Of a stretch of DNA of 33,049 nucleotides, positions 15,148-23,421 are shown one piece after another. Each line of letters opens with the position of its first letter. Position 1 is the stretch's first letter. This DNA comes from Actinomycetota bacterium (GTDB lineage Bacteria; Actinomycetota; Acidimicrobiia; Acidimicrobiales; MedAcidi-G1). The translations under genes and the position numbers were made by a program. Under the pieces are notes generated by a model. That model searched no databases. It was not told the origin of the DNA and saw nothing but the letters and a program-made list of their open reading frames with translations. The stretch is taken from contig JACNLA010000043.1 of assembly GCA_014381745.1 (NCBI GenBank), positions 1-33,049 on the forward strand. The letters are read 5' to 3'.

Positions 15148-15672
15148 GTGGGCAGTTGTCCGACGATTGAGACCGAGCGTCTCACAATGCGTGCATTCAG
15201 ACACGGCGATCTGGACGCGTACTTCGCCCTGTTCAGCACGCCACAGGTCCGCTCGTCGCTGTACATCCCGGAGTCCTTCGACCCGGAGCAGGCATGGGCC
15301 CAGATGGCCCTGTTCCTCGGTCAGTGGGAACTTCGCGGAGCTGGGCTCTGGGCTCTTGAGGAAAAGGAAACCGGAAGGCTTGTGGGGAGGGCCGGCCTCT
15401 ACCACCCCGAACGCCCCGACTGGCCCGGCCTTGAGGTGGGTTGGGCGCTACACCCTGATGTGTGGGGGCTCGGGTACGCCACAGAGGCAGGCGCCAGGGC
15501 TGTCGAGTACGGCTTTGATGAGGCAGGAGCGGAGCGGCTGTTCAGCTGCATCCTTCCAGAGAACAAACGCTCTCAGGCTGTGGCCCGACGCCTCGGTTTC
15601 AACCTGCTTGAAGAGCGGGTTCTATCTCACTTCCCCGAAAAGCCCCACGGCATCTGGTTTCTGGACCGCTGA
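15148..15672 (+). CDS. GNAT-family N-acetyltransferase (RimJ/RimL-like)
   Basis: 174 aa. It opens with IETERLTMRAFRHGDLDAYF, the start seen in RimJ/RimL-type acetyltransferases. The acetyl-CoA site is VGWALHPDVWGLGYATEAG (Q/R-x-x-G-x-G/A region in WGLGYATEA), and the family ending ENKRSQAVARRLGFNLLEE follows. It probably acetylates an amine of a protein N terminus or small molecule; the substrate is unknown. GTG 15148 is the only sensible start; it is divergent from the biotin carrier. Confidence 0.85.
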   Translation: MGSCPTIETERLTMRAFRHGDLDAYFALFSTPQVRSSLYIPESFDPEQAWAQMALFLGQWELRGAGLWALEEKETGRLVGRAGLYHPERPDWPGLEVGWALHPDVWGLGYATEAGARAVEYGFDEAGAERLFSCILPENKRSQAVARRLGFNLLEERVLSHFPEKPHGIWFLDR

Positions 15673-15689
15673 GGCTCGGTCAGCGAAGC

Positions 15690-16763
15690 TCAGCCAGCCG
15701 GTATCTGGCTGTCCACTCCGGGGCCCACTGCCCGGAGGTGGCTGCAGCCGTTGACCAGGTCCGACTCAAGGGTCTCGGCGCCTGACACGACGGTGGTGGC
15801 GTCGGCGGCCAGGACCCCTTCGCCGGCCCAGGTGTCAAACACGTAGATGGCTCCCGTGGAGGGTCGAAGCAGCGCTGGTGTCGGCAACCCGTCGCAACCG
15901 GCTCCGTCTGGTGCCGACCAGTCGCCGACCACGACCACGTCTCCGACGGCTCCCAACTGGAAGCGCTGCCCATCGTGTTCGATGACCGGTCCATCAGGTG
16001 AGACGGTTGGGGCTGGGGGCGGCGTGATCGTCGCCCGCTCACCTCCACGGACTGCCAGCACCCCGACAGCGACCGCAGCCAGCCCGGCTACTGCGACCGA
16101 CACCCTTCGCAACCTGCCTGTTCCACGCCCGGTTCTGGTGACCCTGGCCCTGATGCTCTGGTCAAGGTCGGTGGGACTCTCTTCGACTACGTCATCGGTG
16201 GTCTCTTGTTGGAATGAGTGGCTCAGCTCGGCTAGTCGGGCCGCCATGTCGCCGGCTGTCTCGTGACGCACGGGTCGACATGCCTTGTTGAGGCGTCGCC
16301 GCCTCTTCAGCTCGGTCCCGTCGTCGGAGGGCCTGAGCTGTCCGTGGGCACCCAGGAGCAGTGAGCCCAGGGCCTTCACATCGTCGTCGGGGGTTTCGCC
16401 GGGGCTGACGACCCTGGCGCTCGTGAAGCCGCTCAGCACGGGCATTCCGGCCTGATCAACGAGCACCACATCGGACCGCAGGTCTCCGTGGGCGATGCCT
16501 GCCCTGTGTACTTCTGCAATGGTACGTGCGAGGGCCGAGCCCAGGCGACAGAGCGCAACGGCGTCCACGACGGGATGTGCTGTCATGTCGGGATGGTCTG
16601 CCTCGCCGAGCTTCATTTCGGCCATGTTGCCCCTCCGCGAAAAGCCGAGCAGTACCACGACGCCCGGCAACTGGACGTCGGCCAGGATCTGGGCCTCGTG
16701 TTCCATCTGGTCGGCGGCAACCGGGTCGGCGGCCTGCCTGATGGTTTCGTTGGTGTCGCTCAA
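15690..16763 (-). CDS. Membrane-anchored pseudokinase
   Basis: 357 aa. A protein-kinase-like domain (about 10-190) begins at the alpha-C region (EHEAQILADVQLPGVVVLLGF); the glycine-rich loop and beta-3 lysine are missing. The catalytic loop reads IAHGDLRSDVVLVD instead of HRDLKxxN, and the DFG triad is replaced by SGF, so phosphotransfer is unlikely. DDDVKALGSLLLG corresponds to the kinase DVYSLG helix. A single transmembrane segment (VSVAVAGLAAVAVGVLAV) follows a basic stretch, and the external part contains VGDVVVVGDW and TPALLRPSTGAIYVFD, which resembles one VCBS/FG-GAP-type repeat. Start TTG 16763 has AAGGA 7 nt before it; that site overlaps the stop of the upstream CpaE-like gene, indicating translational coupling. 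Function unknown; the two genes look like a pair. Confidence 0.75.
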   Translation of the reverse strand: MSDTNETIRQAADPVAADQMEHEAQILADVQLPGVVVLLGFSRRGNMAEMKLGEADHPDMTAHPVVDAVALCRLGSALARTIAEVHRAGIAHGDLRSDVVLVDQAGMPVLSGFTSARVVSPGETPDDDVKALGSLLLGAHGQLRPSDDGTELKRRRRLNKACRPVRHETAGDMAARLAELSHSFQQETTDDVVEESPTDLDQSIRARVTRTGRGTGRLRRVSVAVAGLAAVAVGVLAVRGGERATITPPPAPTVSPDGPVIEHDGQRFQLGAVGDVVVVGDWSAPDGAGCDGLPTPALLRPSTGAIYVFDTWAGEGVLAADATTVVSGAETLESDLVNGCSHLRAVGPGVDSQIPAG

Positions 16764-16773
16764 CGGTGGGTCC

Positions 16774-18039
16774 TTACGGGTTCTCTGTGCCGAGTGAGCC
16801 GGCAGCAACCGGGACGACCCCGCCATCGTCGACTCGACCGGCCAGCAGGTCGAGGGCGGCGAGAACCTCCCGTGCCAGGAGGCCTGCCATGTCGTCACCA
16901 CCGCCGGGTGGGCCAGTTAGCACGAGTGGCCCGTCGACACCGGATGGGGTGGTTCGGGCCAGTTGACGGGCCTCTCGTCTGGCCCGTCGTCGGCTGCCGC
17001 TGGGCTCGGCAGTCAGGATGGGCAGCAGTCGGGCAGGGGGGATGCCGGCATTGTCAAGGTTGGAGAGCACCCTCTCCATGGATCGTGTGCCGTGCTTACC
17101 GGTGATTCCAACCACGACCACGATGTCGGCGAGGGACATGACGATTCGACAGGGTTCGCCAGGGGTGGATGGACCGAGGGTCTGTCCGGGCGGGGTCAGG
17201 TCGATGAGAGGGTCAACATCGACGACCGTGATCAGATGGTGGCGACGGATGTTGACAAGCGTGGCCCTAAGGCTGGGGCCACCGATGGACGGCCAGTCGC
17301 GACGACGGCGAAGGCCCGGCAGCAATCCGTAGGACCTTCCAGCGGGTCGGACCGTGAGCCGCTCAAGGGCGGTCCTGTCAAGGTCGCCGCCACGGTGGGC
17401 ATGGGTTACCTGTTGCAGGTCGGGTCCCACATGGTCGTCCGTGAGGCCGTGGAGGAACGCCTGATCGGCTTCGAGGCATGCGTCAACGAGCAGAACCGAC
17501 CCGCGGAGCCTTGGATCGTCCCCGAGGCCGGAGGCAATGCAACGGGCCAGCTCTGAGGTGCCCGTGTCGCCCGCTCCGGTGACGGCCACAATCCTGCCGG
17601 CCCAGCCGTGAGCCGTGGGCTCCGGTGGCCCGACGCCGAGGTCGAGGTGGTCTGTGGTCGGGATTGGAGAGGCGTGGTGCCGTAGAACGTCGGTGAAGCT
17701 GCTGACGGGGAGGTCGTAGGCGACCACCGTGGATGCACCCAGGAGTCGCCACCTGGCGGGGTCGTCGCTGTCTCCGACCACGACTACAGGACAGTCGGCC
17801 GAGGTGGCCCTGCTGATCAACTCCCGGTCGAGCCCCACCGTTCTGTGGTCAACGAACAGGGCCGAGAAAGTGCGGCCGGTGCCCAGTCTGTTGAACAGGT
17901 CTGAAATGTCGGAACACAGGATGAACTCGGAGCGGGGTTGCGAGTCGGCAAGGCGCGCCACGATGGTCGTGGTCCAGGTGGGGGTTCCTGAGGCCAGTCC
18001 GAGGAGCACATGGCGCTGCCCGTTCACCGTGTCGACCAT
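16774..18039 (-). CDS. CpaE/MinD-like protein with degenerate P loop
   Basis: 421 aa. The N-terminal part (about 10-125) looks like the receiver-like domain of CpaE/TadZ proteins. The second part is a MinD/ParA-like fold (about 145-400): IVAVTGAGDTGTSELARCIA takes the place of the deviant Walker A, but both lysines are lost (KGGxGKT becomes GAGDTGT). VLLVDACLEADQAFLHGL matches the VDxDLxxPxL segment, and HHLITVVDVDPLIDL sits where Walker B would be. ATP hydrolysis is doubtful; such CpaE-like proteins can act as localisation factors in pilus or secretion systems, but no pilus genes are in view. ATG 18039. The stop TAA forms part of the ribosome-binding site of the pseudokinase gene 10 nt downstream. 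Confidence 0.7.
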   Translation of the reverse strand: MVDTVNGQRHVLLGLASGTPTWTTTIVARLADSQPRSEFILCSDISDLFNRLGTGRTFSALFVDHRTVGLDRELISRATSADCPVVVVGDSDDPARWRLLGASTVVAYDLPVSSFTDVLRHHASPIPTTDHLDLGVGPPEPTAHGWAGRIVAVTGAGDTGTSELARCIASGLGDDPRLRGSVLLVDACLEADQAFLHGLTDDHVGPDLQQVTHAHRGGDLDRTALERLTVRPAGRSYGLLPGLRRRRDWPSIGGPSLRATLVNIRRHHLITVVDVDPLIDLTPPGQTLGPSTPGEPCRIVMSLADIVVVVGITGKHGTRSMERVLSNLDNAGIPPARLLPILTAEPSGSRRRARREARQLARTTPSGVDGPLVLTGPPGGGDDMAGLLAREVLAALDLLAGRVDDGGVVPVAAGSLGTENP

Positions 18040-18104
18040 ACCGGAGGGTCGCCGGCTACTCCAGAGAGAGGGTCATTCATGCTGCAAACGATAGGAGAAT
18101 GATC

Positions 18105-18110
18105 TAGGAT
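18105..18110 (+). promoter_or_regulatory. -10 box of the small HTH gene (leaderless)
   Basis: TAGGAT ends 7 nt before ATG 18118. Confidence 0.6.
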
Positions 18111-18117
18111 CGCCGAC

Positions 18118-18357
18118 ATGGCACAGGACATGACAGATTCACCCGGGGCGACTTCGGAGTCTGAGTGGTTGAGCACCGAAGCTGCGGCGCGACGACTTGG
18201 TGTGAATCCCAGGACCATCTACAACTTCATCAACGAAGGCGATCTAAAGGCCTACCGGTTCGGCAGGGTCATCCGCCTCAAGTCGGTTGATGTGGCCGCC
18301 TTCGAAGTGGCATGCCAGATCCAACCGGGCACGCTCGCCCATCTGGTTCAGGAGTAG
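18118..18357 (+). CDS. Small excisionase/MerR-type helix-turn-helix protein
   Basis: 79 aa. A winged-helix DNA-binding domain of the excisionase/MerR class (as in BldC-like actinobacterial regulators) occupies about residues 16-62: WLSTEAAARRLGVNPRTIYN is the helix-turn-helix and DLKAYRFGRVIRLKSVDVAAF the wing. There is a single cysteine, so it does not look like an Fe-S sensor. No integrase or mobile element is near, so it is unlikely to be a phage excisionase. It lies just upstream of sufD on the same strand, with the 32-bp dyad between, and divergent from the CpaE-like gene (79 nt apart). It could regulate either neighbour; the target is not shown. Confidence 0.8.
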   Translation: MAQDMTDSPGATSESEWLSTEAAARRLGVNPRTIYNFINEGDLKAYRFGRVIRLKSVDVAAFEVACQIQPGTLAHLVQE

Positions 18358-18381
18358 GAATCAGGAGCTGACGCGGCGCTT

Positions 18382-18413
18382 GGGAATACTCCTACGACGG
18401 TAGGGTTATTCCC
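18382..18413 (+). promoter_or_regulatory. 32-bp operator-like dyad and promoter of sufD
   Basis: The dyad is GGGAATA, CT, CCTAC, GACG, GTAGG, GT, TATTCCC; all arms share the centre 18397/18398, with 12 of 16 position pairs complementary. It contains the -10 box TAGGGT (18401-18406), which ends 7 nt before GTG 18414. A bound dimer would occlude RNA polymerase. The same core, CTCCTA-N6-TAGGG, occurs upstream of the minus-strand sufC. Likely an Fe-S or oxidative-stress regulator site; the protein is not identified. Confidence 0.65.
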
Positions 18414-19769
18414 GTGGACGGGACCGCACTGCGGGATCCGTCCCACACATCCTGCCGACCAAGCCCGCCCCGAGGTCCCGTGCCGAACGCCTTCAATCCT
18501 TCCGTGTCGGCAGCACTTCCCGGTTACCAGTGGTTGTCGGATCTCCGCATTGAGGCTGCTGAGGGTCTTGATGGCGTTGCCCCGCCGAGCGCCGACGAGG
18601 AGGTCTGGAGGTATTCGCGAATCAGAGACCTTGACCTTGAGCAGCTTGGGCCCCTCGTAAGCCAGGTTGAGTCAACTGGCCCGTCTGCCATCTGGCCGCA
18701 ACCGGGAACAACTGCAGCAACCCTCTTTCTGCGAAACGGTTGGCTCGAGGATGCAACAATCTCCGCCGAGGCCGAAGCACTGGGGGTGACGGTCGGACGG
18801 CTCTCAGACAACGAGAACGGTTCCAGGTATCTCGGCTCCGTTGAGGGCGCCCCCGCAGACCTTTTCGGCCACATGAACCGCGCCTTCGGACCGGAACCGT
18901 TGGCAGTGGTCGTTCCTGACGGGGTCCGGCTGGATGCACCGATCGTCATCCTCGTGCACACGGACGCCGATTCGGCAGCGGTGTTTCCGCGCCTGTTTGT
19001 GAGCTGTGGTGCCGACTCAGATGCCACCGTGGTGGAACAACACACATCAGCTGACGTCAGATCCATGGTCGCACCGGTGCTGGAGGCAGCCGTCGGAAAC
19101 GATGCCAGGTTGCGACACGGCCTAGTTCAGGATCTCGGTAAAGAGGTGTGGCAACTCTGCCACCAGACCTTCCAGGTCGGCCAGAATGCAACTCTGGATT
19201 CCTTCGTGGCCGGCATGGGTGGGTGTTATTCCCGAACACGAACCGACTGCCGTCTAATGGGCAGGGGAGGCCATGCCAGTCTCACCGCCGCCTACCACGG
19301 AGAGGGCGAGCAGACCCACGACTTCCGGACCTTCCAGGAACACGTCGCACCGGACACGACCTCTGAACTCCTGTTCAAGGGAGCCCTCGACGGCGCATCC
19401 AACTCCGTCTATTCGGGTCTCATCCGGGTGCACCCTGAGGCGGTTCGCACCCGCGCCTACCAGACCAACAGGAACATCAAGCTGTCGCCCGACGCATGGG
19501 CACAGAGCGTTCCCAACCTCGAGATAGAGACCGATGACGTGATGTGCAGCCATGCCTCGACCGTGTCGCCGGTGGACCAGGATCAACTCTTCTATCTGGA
19601 GAGCCGAGGGGTACCCACCACGATCGCCGAGAGGCTTCTGGTGGAGGGATTCTTCGGAGAGGTCATCGACCGGGCCCCGACAGCGGCTGTTGGTGAAGCA
19701 CTTCGGAGTGTTCTGGTGGAGCGCCTGGATCGACGCTTACGTAACGCCGTTGCGGGTGAAGCGGCATGA
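18414..19769 (+). CDS. sufD: Fe-S cluster assembly scaffold protein SufD
   Basis: 451 aa from GTG 18414, or 429 from GTG 18480. The beta-helix SufB/SufD family is clear; it is SufD rather than SufB because of EEVWRYSRI near the N terminus and CSHASTVSPVDQDQLFYLESRG near the C terminus (His380, matching the essential His of E. coli SufD; SufB has VEHEATTS there). SufD acts with SufB and the ATPase SufC to build and pass on clusters. No sufB is in the window. The leaderless promoter inside the dyad points to GTG 18414, although the first 22 residues look unlike the family, so 18480 remains possible with a 66-nt leader. The stop overlaps the next start as ATGA. Confidence 0.92.
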   Translation: MDGTALRDPSHTSCRPSPPRGPVPNAFNPSVSAALPGYQWLSDLRIEAAEGLDGVAPPSADEEVWRYSRIRDLDLEQLGPLVSQVESTGPSAIWPQPGTTAATLFLRNGWLEDATISAEAEALGVTVGRLSDNENGSRYLGSVEGAPADLFGHMNRAFGPEPLAVVVPDGVRLDAPIVILVHTDADSAAVFPRLFVSCGADSDATVVEQHTSADVRSMVAPVLEAAVGNDARLRHGLVQDLGKEVWQLCHQTFQVGQNATLDSFVAGMGGCYSRTRTDCRLMGRGGHASLTAAYHGEGEQTHDFRTFQEHVAPDTTSELLFKGALDGASNSVYSGLIRVHPEAVRTRAYQTNRNIKLSPDAWAQSVPNLEIETDDVMCSHASTVSPVDQDQLFYLESRGVPTTIAERLLVEGFFGEVIDRAPTAAVGEALRSVLVERLDRRLRNAVAGEAA

Positions 19770-20080
19770 GCAGCGTCCGCGTCTGTTCTCTGGCAGACCT
19801 TCCAGACGGGACGGCCCGCAAGGTCGACGTCGACGGTGAGCCGGTGGCGTTGGTCCGGATCGGCGAGCGGATCATGGCGGTGGCCGACACGTGCAGCCAC
19901 GCCGAGGTATCCCTCTCAGAGGGCGAGGTCGTGGTCGATGAATGCGCAATCGAGTGTTGGAAGCACGGCAGCCTCTTCTCGTTGGAGACCGGCGAGGCCC
20001 TGACCCTGCCGGCCACGCAGCCGGTGATCGTGTTCACTGCACGCATCGAGGGTGACGACATCATGGTGGATGAGCGATGA
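19766..20080 (+). CDS. Rieske-type [2Fe-2S] ferredoxin in the suf unit
   Basis: 104 aa soluble Rieske domain. The ligand motifs are C-x-H (Cys43, His45 in DTCSHAEVSL) and C-x-x-H (Cys64, His67 in IECWKHGSLF), as in the small ferredoxins of bacterial dioxygenases. No membrane anchor or signal peptide is seen. It overlaps sufD and sufC by ATGA on both sides, so all three are translated together; a job as electron donor or cluster acceptor in SUF assembly is inferred from that. Confidence 0.92.
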   Translation: MSSVRVCSLADLPDGTARKVDVDGEPVALVRIGERIMAVADTCSHAEVSLSEGEVVVDECAIECWKHGSLFSLETGEALTLPATQPVIVFTARIEGDDIMVDER

Positions 20081-20886
20081 CCGTCGACCGGGTGCTCCGA
20101 ATAGAAGGACTCTGCGCCAAGGCCGGCGACACACACATCCTGAGCGGCATCGACCTTGAGATTCGTCCCGGTGAGGTCCACGCAGTGATGGGGCCCAATG
20201 GATCTGGAAAGTCCACCCTTTCGCATGTCCTGATGGGCAGGCCCGGTTACGAGGTGACGGCCGGCTCGGCAACCCTTGATGGTACGGACCTGTTGACGCT
20301 CGCTCCATGGGAGAGGGCACAGGCGGGCCTGTTCCTGGCCCTCCAGCATCCGACCGAGGTGCCAGGTGTGAGCCTGGAGTCGATGCTGGTAGAGGCGGCA
20401 CGGGCCGGCAACCGGGACACGACCGGAGTCCGGGAATCGCTGGTCGCCGAGGCCGAGAGGATCGGATTCGATGAAAAGTTCCTGGATCGACCCGTGAACG
20501 TGGACCTCTCGGGTGGTGAGAAGAAGCGGAACGAGGCCCTCCAACTATCGGTGATCCGACCCCTCTACGCGGTTCTGGATGAGATCGACTCGGGCCTGGA
20601 CGTGGATGCGCTGGCGGCAGTGGCCAGGCGCGTTCAGGACGCCACGGATGAGACAGGGCTGGGGGTGCTGGTGATCACGCACTTCAGTCGCCTGCTCGAG
20701 GTGCTCGAGCCAGATCGCGTACACGTGCTCTCCAATGGGCGGATTCACACCTCGGGAGGACCCGAGTTGGCTGAACGGCTCGAAGCCGAGGGCTATGTGG
20801 GAATCCTCGGGGAGTCAGCTGCCGCACCAGAGGTGGCTGTAAGCCTGGGTCTGGGCGAGGACCCGTTCGCCGACCCTCTGGCCTAG
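20077..20886 (+). CDS. sufC: SufC-type ATPase, first copy
   Basis: 269 aa ABC ATPase. Walker A GPNGSGKST at 39-47, Q loop in FLALQHPTEVPGVSLESML, signature LSGGEKKRNEALQ at 144-156 (the GGEKKRNE form is diagnostic of SufC), Walker B LYAVLDEIDSGLDVDAL and switch histidine in VLVITHFSRLL. It would power the SufBCD scaffold. A tail of about 20 residues after EGYVGILG is longer than usual. It ends the sufD-Rieske-sufC unit and stops 1 nt from the end of the convergent sufU. It differs substantially from the second sufC at 22654-23415. Confidence 0.93.
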   Translation: MTVDRVLRIEGLCAKAGDTHILSGIDLEIRPGEVHAVMGPNGSGKSTLSHVLMGRPGYEVTAGSATLDGTDLLTLAPWERAQAGLFLALQHPTEVPGVSLESMLVEAARAGNRDTTGVRESLVAEAERIGFDEKFLDRPVNVDLSGGEKKRNEALQLSVIRPLYAVLDEIDSGLDVDALAAVARRVQDATDETGLGVLVITHFSRLLEVLEPDRVHVLSNGRIHTSGGPELAERLEAEGYVGILGESAAAPEVAVSLGLGEDPFADPLA

Positions 20887-20887
20887 G

Positions 20888-21361
20888 TCAGCTGGCGGAA
20901 GCCGATTCGTTGAGGCCCTGATCAAGCGTGTTCCAGGCCAGCGTGGCGCACTTGATGCGAACTGGGAACTTCACCACCCCGCGCAGGGCCTCGAGGTCTC
21001 CGAGACCGACCGCAGGCTCCTGTGCCTCACCGGTGCTGTCTCCGCCGAGGTCGTCGCCGTGGATGGACATCATCGCCTTGAACGCCCTGATCACCTGATG
21101 GGCCTCATCGACGGTCTTGCCCATCACCGCCGTCGTCATCATGGAGGCTGACGACTGGCTGATCGAGCAGCCCTGGCCCGAGATGCTGACGTCGCGGATC
21201 GTGTCGTCGTCGACATGCAGGAACACCTGGATCTCGTCGCCGCACAGCGGGTTGAAACCCTCGGCCATGTGGGCGGGCGGGGTTTCCAGCTCGCCACGGT
21301 TTCGCGGGTTGCGGTAATGGTCGAGGATGATTTCCCTGTAGAGGTCTTCTAGTCCTGCCAC
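20888..21361 (-). CDS. sufU: SufU sulfur-transfer protein
   Basis: 157 aa, IscU-like fold of the SufU type. Zinc/sulfur ligands are Cys40 and Asp42 (NPLCGDE), Cys65 (GQGCSIS) and Cys138 (IKCATLAWN); the insert of about 18-20 residues between the last two, typical of SufU and absent in IscU, is present. SufU takes sulfur from SufS. GTG 21361 has GGAG 7 nt upstream. It is the last gene of sufC-sufS-sufU, 27 nt after sufS. Confidence 0.94.
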   Translation of the reverse strand: MAGLEDLYREIILDHYRNPRNRGELETPPAHMAEGFNPLCGDEIQVFLHVDDDTIRDVSISGQGCSISQSSASMMTTAVMGKTVDEAHQVIRAFKAMMSIHGDDLGGDSTGEAQEPAVGLGDLEALRGVVKFPVRIKCATLAWNTLDQGLNESASAS

Positions 21362-21388
21362 TTTGCTGCTCCAGGGTTCGGTGGGGGG

Positions 21389-22657
21389 TCAGTCCGGTTG
21401 GTGGGAGAAGAAATCGCCGGCTTCTGCCAGCCCGTCCGACAGTAGGTCCACGTCGGATTCATCGTTGTATATGTAGAGGGAGGCCCGTGCAGTTGCACCC
21501 ACGCCGAGCAGCTTCATGAGCGGCTTGGCACAGTGGTGGCCGGCCCTCACGCAGATGCCACGTTGGTCGAGCACCTGGCTGAGGTCGTGAGGGTGGACGT
21601 CTCTGTAGCAGATGGACAGGACCCCTCCCCGTTTGGTGGTGTCGACAGGGCCGTGGATTATCAGATCATCGCCGTGGCGTTCCCTGAGGGTTCGAAGCGC
21701 GTAGTCGGTGAGCGCCACCTCGTGGGCACGTACGGCGTCCATTCCGATGGCCTCGAGGTATGTGATGGCAGAGCCGAGGCCGATGATCTCGGCGATTGGT
21801 GGGGTGCCTGCCTCGAACTTCCACGGCAGCTCGTTTGGGACGAAGCCTTCACGGGTGACGTTCAGGATCATCTCGCCGCCACCCAGGAACGGGGGCATTG
21901 CATCAAGCAGTTCGGTACGTCCCCAGAGCACCCCGACTCCCGTGGGCCCGCACATTTTGTGGCCGGTGAAGGCCATGAAGTCGCAGTCCCATTCGGTCAC
22001 GTCGGTCGGCATGTGGGGTACGGCCTGGCTGGCGTCGACCAGGCAGAGGGCACCTGCGCCGTGGGCGGCGTCGGCCAGTTGGCGTACCGGTGTGAGCGTT
22101 CCGAGCACGTTCGATGCGGCTGAGAAGGCAAAGAGGCTGACCCCGTCGAGCATCTGGTCCAGGTCCGTGAGGTCCAGTCGGCCGTCGTCTGTGAGGGGCA
22201 GCCAGCGGATCTCGACACCACGCTCAGCGGCCAACTGCTGCCAGGGCACGATGTTGGCGTGGTGTTCGAGGGCGGTGATGAGGATTGCGTCGCCTTCAGT
22301 CAGGTTGGCCCGTCCCCACGAATAGGCGACGAGATTTATGGCCTCAGTAGCGTTCTTGGTGAAGATGATCTCGCTGCTTGACGGTGCGCCTATGAACCGT
22401 TGAACGGCTTCTCTGGCGTCCTCCATGGCTGAGGTGGCCTGTTCGGCGATGTGGTAGGCGCCACGGTGAACGTTGGCGTTGATTTCCTCGTAGTACCGAT
22501 CGAGGGTGTCGAGCACCTGGCGGGGTTTCTGTGAGGTGGCGCCAGAGTCCAGGTACACGATCGGCTGGCCGTTGACCTCCTGTTTCAGCAGCGGGAAGTC
22601 TGCCTTTATGGCGGCAGTGTCGAGAGACATGTCGATGCTGTCAGGGGGAGGGGTCAT
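21389..22657 (-). CDS. sufS: Cysteine desulfurase SufS
   Basis: 422 aa group-II desulfurase. PLP lysine Lys234 in FTGHKMCGPTG, cofactor His in ALEHHANIVPWQ and catalytic Cys376 in RAGHHCAKPL are all present, in contrast to the SufS-like protein at 10957-12129. It releases sulfur from cysteine as a persulfide and hands it to SufU. The ATG overlaps the sufC stop by 4 nt (ATGA), so expression is coupled. Confidence 0.96.
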   Translation of the reverse strand: MTPPPDSIDMSLDTAAIKADFPLLKQEVNGQPIVYLDSGATSQKPRQVLDTLDRYYEEINANVHRGAYHIAEQATSAMEDAREAVQRFIGAPSSSEIIFTKNATEAINLVAYSWGRANLTEGDAILITALEHHANIVPWQQLAAERGVEIRWLPLTDDGRLDLTDLDQMLDGVSLFAFSAASNVLGTLTPVRQLADAAHGAGALCLVDASQAVPHMPTDVTEWDCDFMAFTGHKMCGPTGVGVLWGRTELLDAMPPFLGGGEMILNVTREGFVPNELPWKFEAGTPPIAEIIGLGSAITYLEAIGMDAVRAHEVALTDYALRTLRERHGDDLIIHGPVDTTKRGGVLSICYRDVHPHDLSQVLDQRGICVRAGHHCAKPLMKLLGVGATARASLYIYNDESDVDLLSDGLAEAGDFFSHQPD

Positions 22658-23415
22658 CGGAACGCCTCGTAGCCGTCCCTTTCGAGGCGTTCGGCGATCT
22701 CGGCTCCGCCCTGTTCGACTATCTGGCCGTTCACGAGGATGTGGACGACGTCGGGCTCCAGGTGGCGTAGCAACCTCTGGTAGTGGGTGATTGCCAGAAC
22801 GCCCAGATCGGGTCGTGCAGCACGCACCTCTGAGACACCGTTGGCGACCACCTCGAGTGCGTCGATGTCGAGGCCGGAGTCGGTTTCGTCAAGGATTGCC
22901 ATCTCGGGTTCGAGGATGGCCATCTGCAGGATCTCGTTGCGCTTTTTCTCGCCGCCTGAGAACCCCTCGTTTACGTACCGGTCGGCGAATGCCGGGTCCA
23001 TGCCGAGACGGTCCATCCAGTCCATTATCGCCAGGCGCAGCTCAAGCACCGACAGGTCTATTCCCTTTCGGGCCGACAGGGCCTGGCGCAGGAAGTTGAT
23101 GACCGATACGCCGGCTATCTCCAGTGGGTACTGGAAGGCCAGGAAGATGCCCGCCTTGCCGCGCACATCGGTGGACCAGTCCGTGATGTTGTCGCCACGG
23201 AAGCGGACCGAGCCTTCGGTCACCAGGTATTCGGGGCTTCCGAGCAGAACCGATGCGAGGGTCGACTTGCCTGAACCGTTGGGTCCCATGAGGGCATGAA
23301 CCTCGCCGGCGCCGACCACCAGATCGACTCCCCGCAGGATTGGCGTGCCATCGACGGTTGAGGCATGCAGGTTCGATATCTCGAACAGGGGGGTGGTGTC
23401 TGCTCCTGAACTCAT
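22654..23415 (-). CDS. sufC: SufC-type ATPase, second copy
   Basis: 253 aa, canonical SufC length. Walker A GPNGSGKST at 44-52, FLAFQYPLEIAGVSVINFLR Q loop, FSGGEKKRNEILQMA signature, MAILDETDSGLDIDAL Walker B and ITHYQRLLRHL switch His. It heads sufC-sufS-sufU. ATG 23415 has TAGGCT 6 nt upstream. Of the two copies it looks the more typical; which one serves SufB/SufD cannot be told from sequence alone. Confidence 0.94.
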   Translation of the reverse strand: MSSGADTTPLFEISNLHASTVDGTPILRGVDLVVGAGEVHALMGPNGSGKSTLASVLLGSPEYLVTEGSVRFRGDNITDWSTDVRGKAGIFLAFQYPLEIAGVSVINFLRQALSARKGIDLSVLELRLAIMDWMDRLGMDPAFADRYVNEGFSGGEKKRNEILQMAILEPEMAILDETDSGLDIDALEVVANGVSEVRAARPDLGVLAITHYQRLLRHLEPDVVHILVNGQIVEQGGAEIAERLERDGYEAFR

Positions 23416-23421
23416 CCCGCA

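Noticed and set aside
16488-17105. Long plus-strand frames opposite the pseudokinase and CpaE-like genes
   Set aside because: Shadows of minus-strand genes; the minus frames have domain structure, coupled starts and a plausible membrane segment.
18118-18357. The small HTH gene as a phage excisionase marking a mobile element
   Set aside because: No integrase, attachment repeats or tRNA junction nearby; such HTH proteins are ordinary regulators in actinobacteria.
18382-18413. The sufD dyad as an intrinsic terminator of the HTH gene
   Set aside because: The stem is broken by mismatches, no T run follows, and a related dyad stands before the other suf unit without an upstream gene on that strand ending there.
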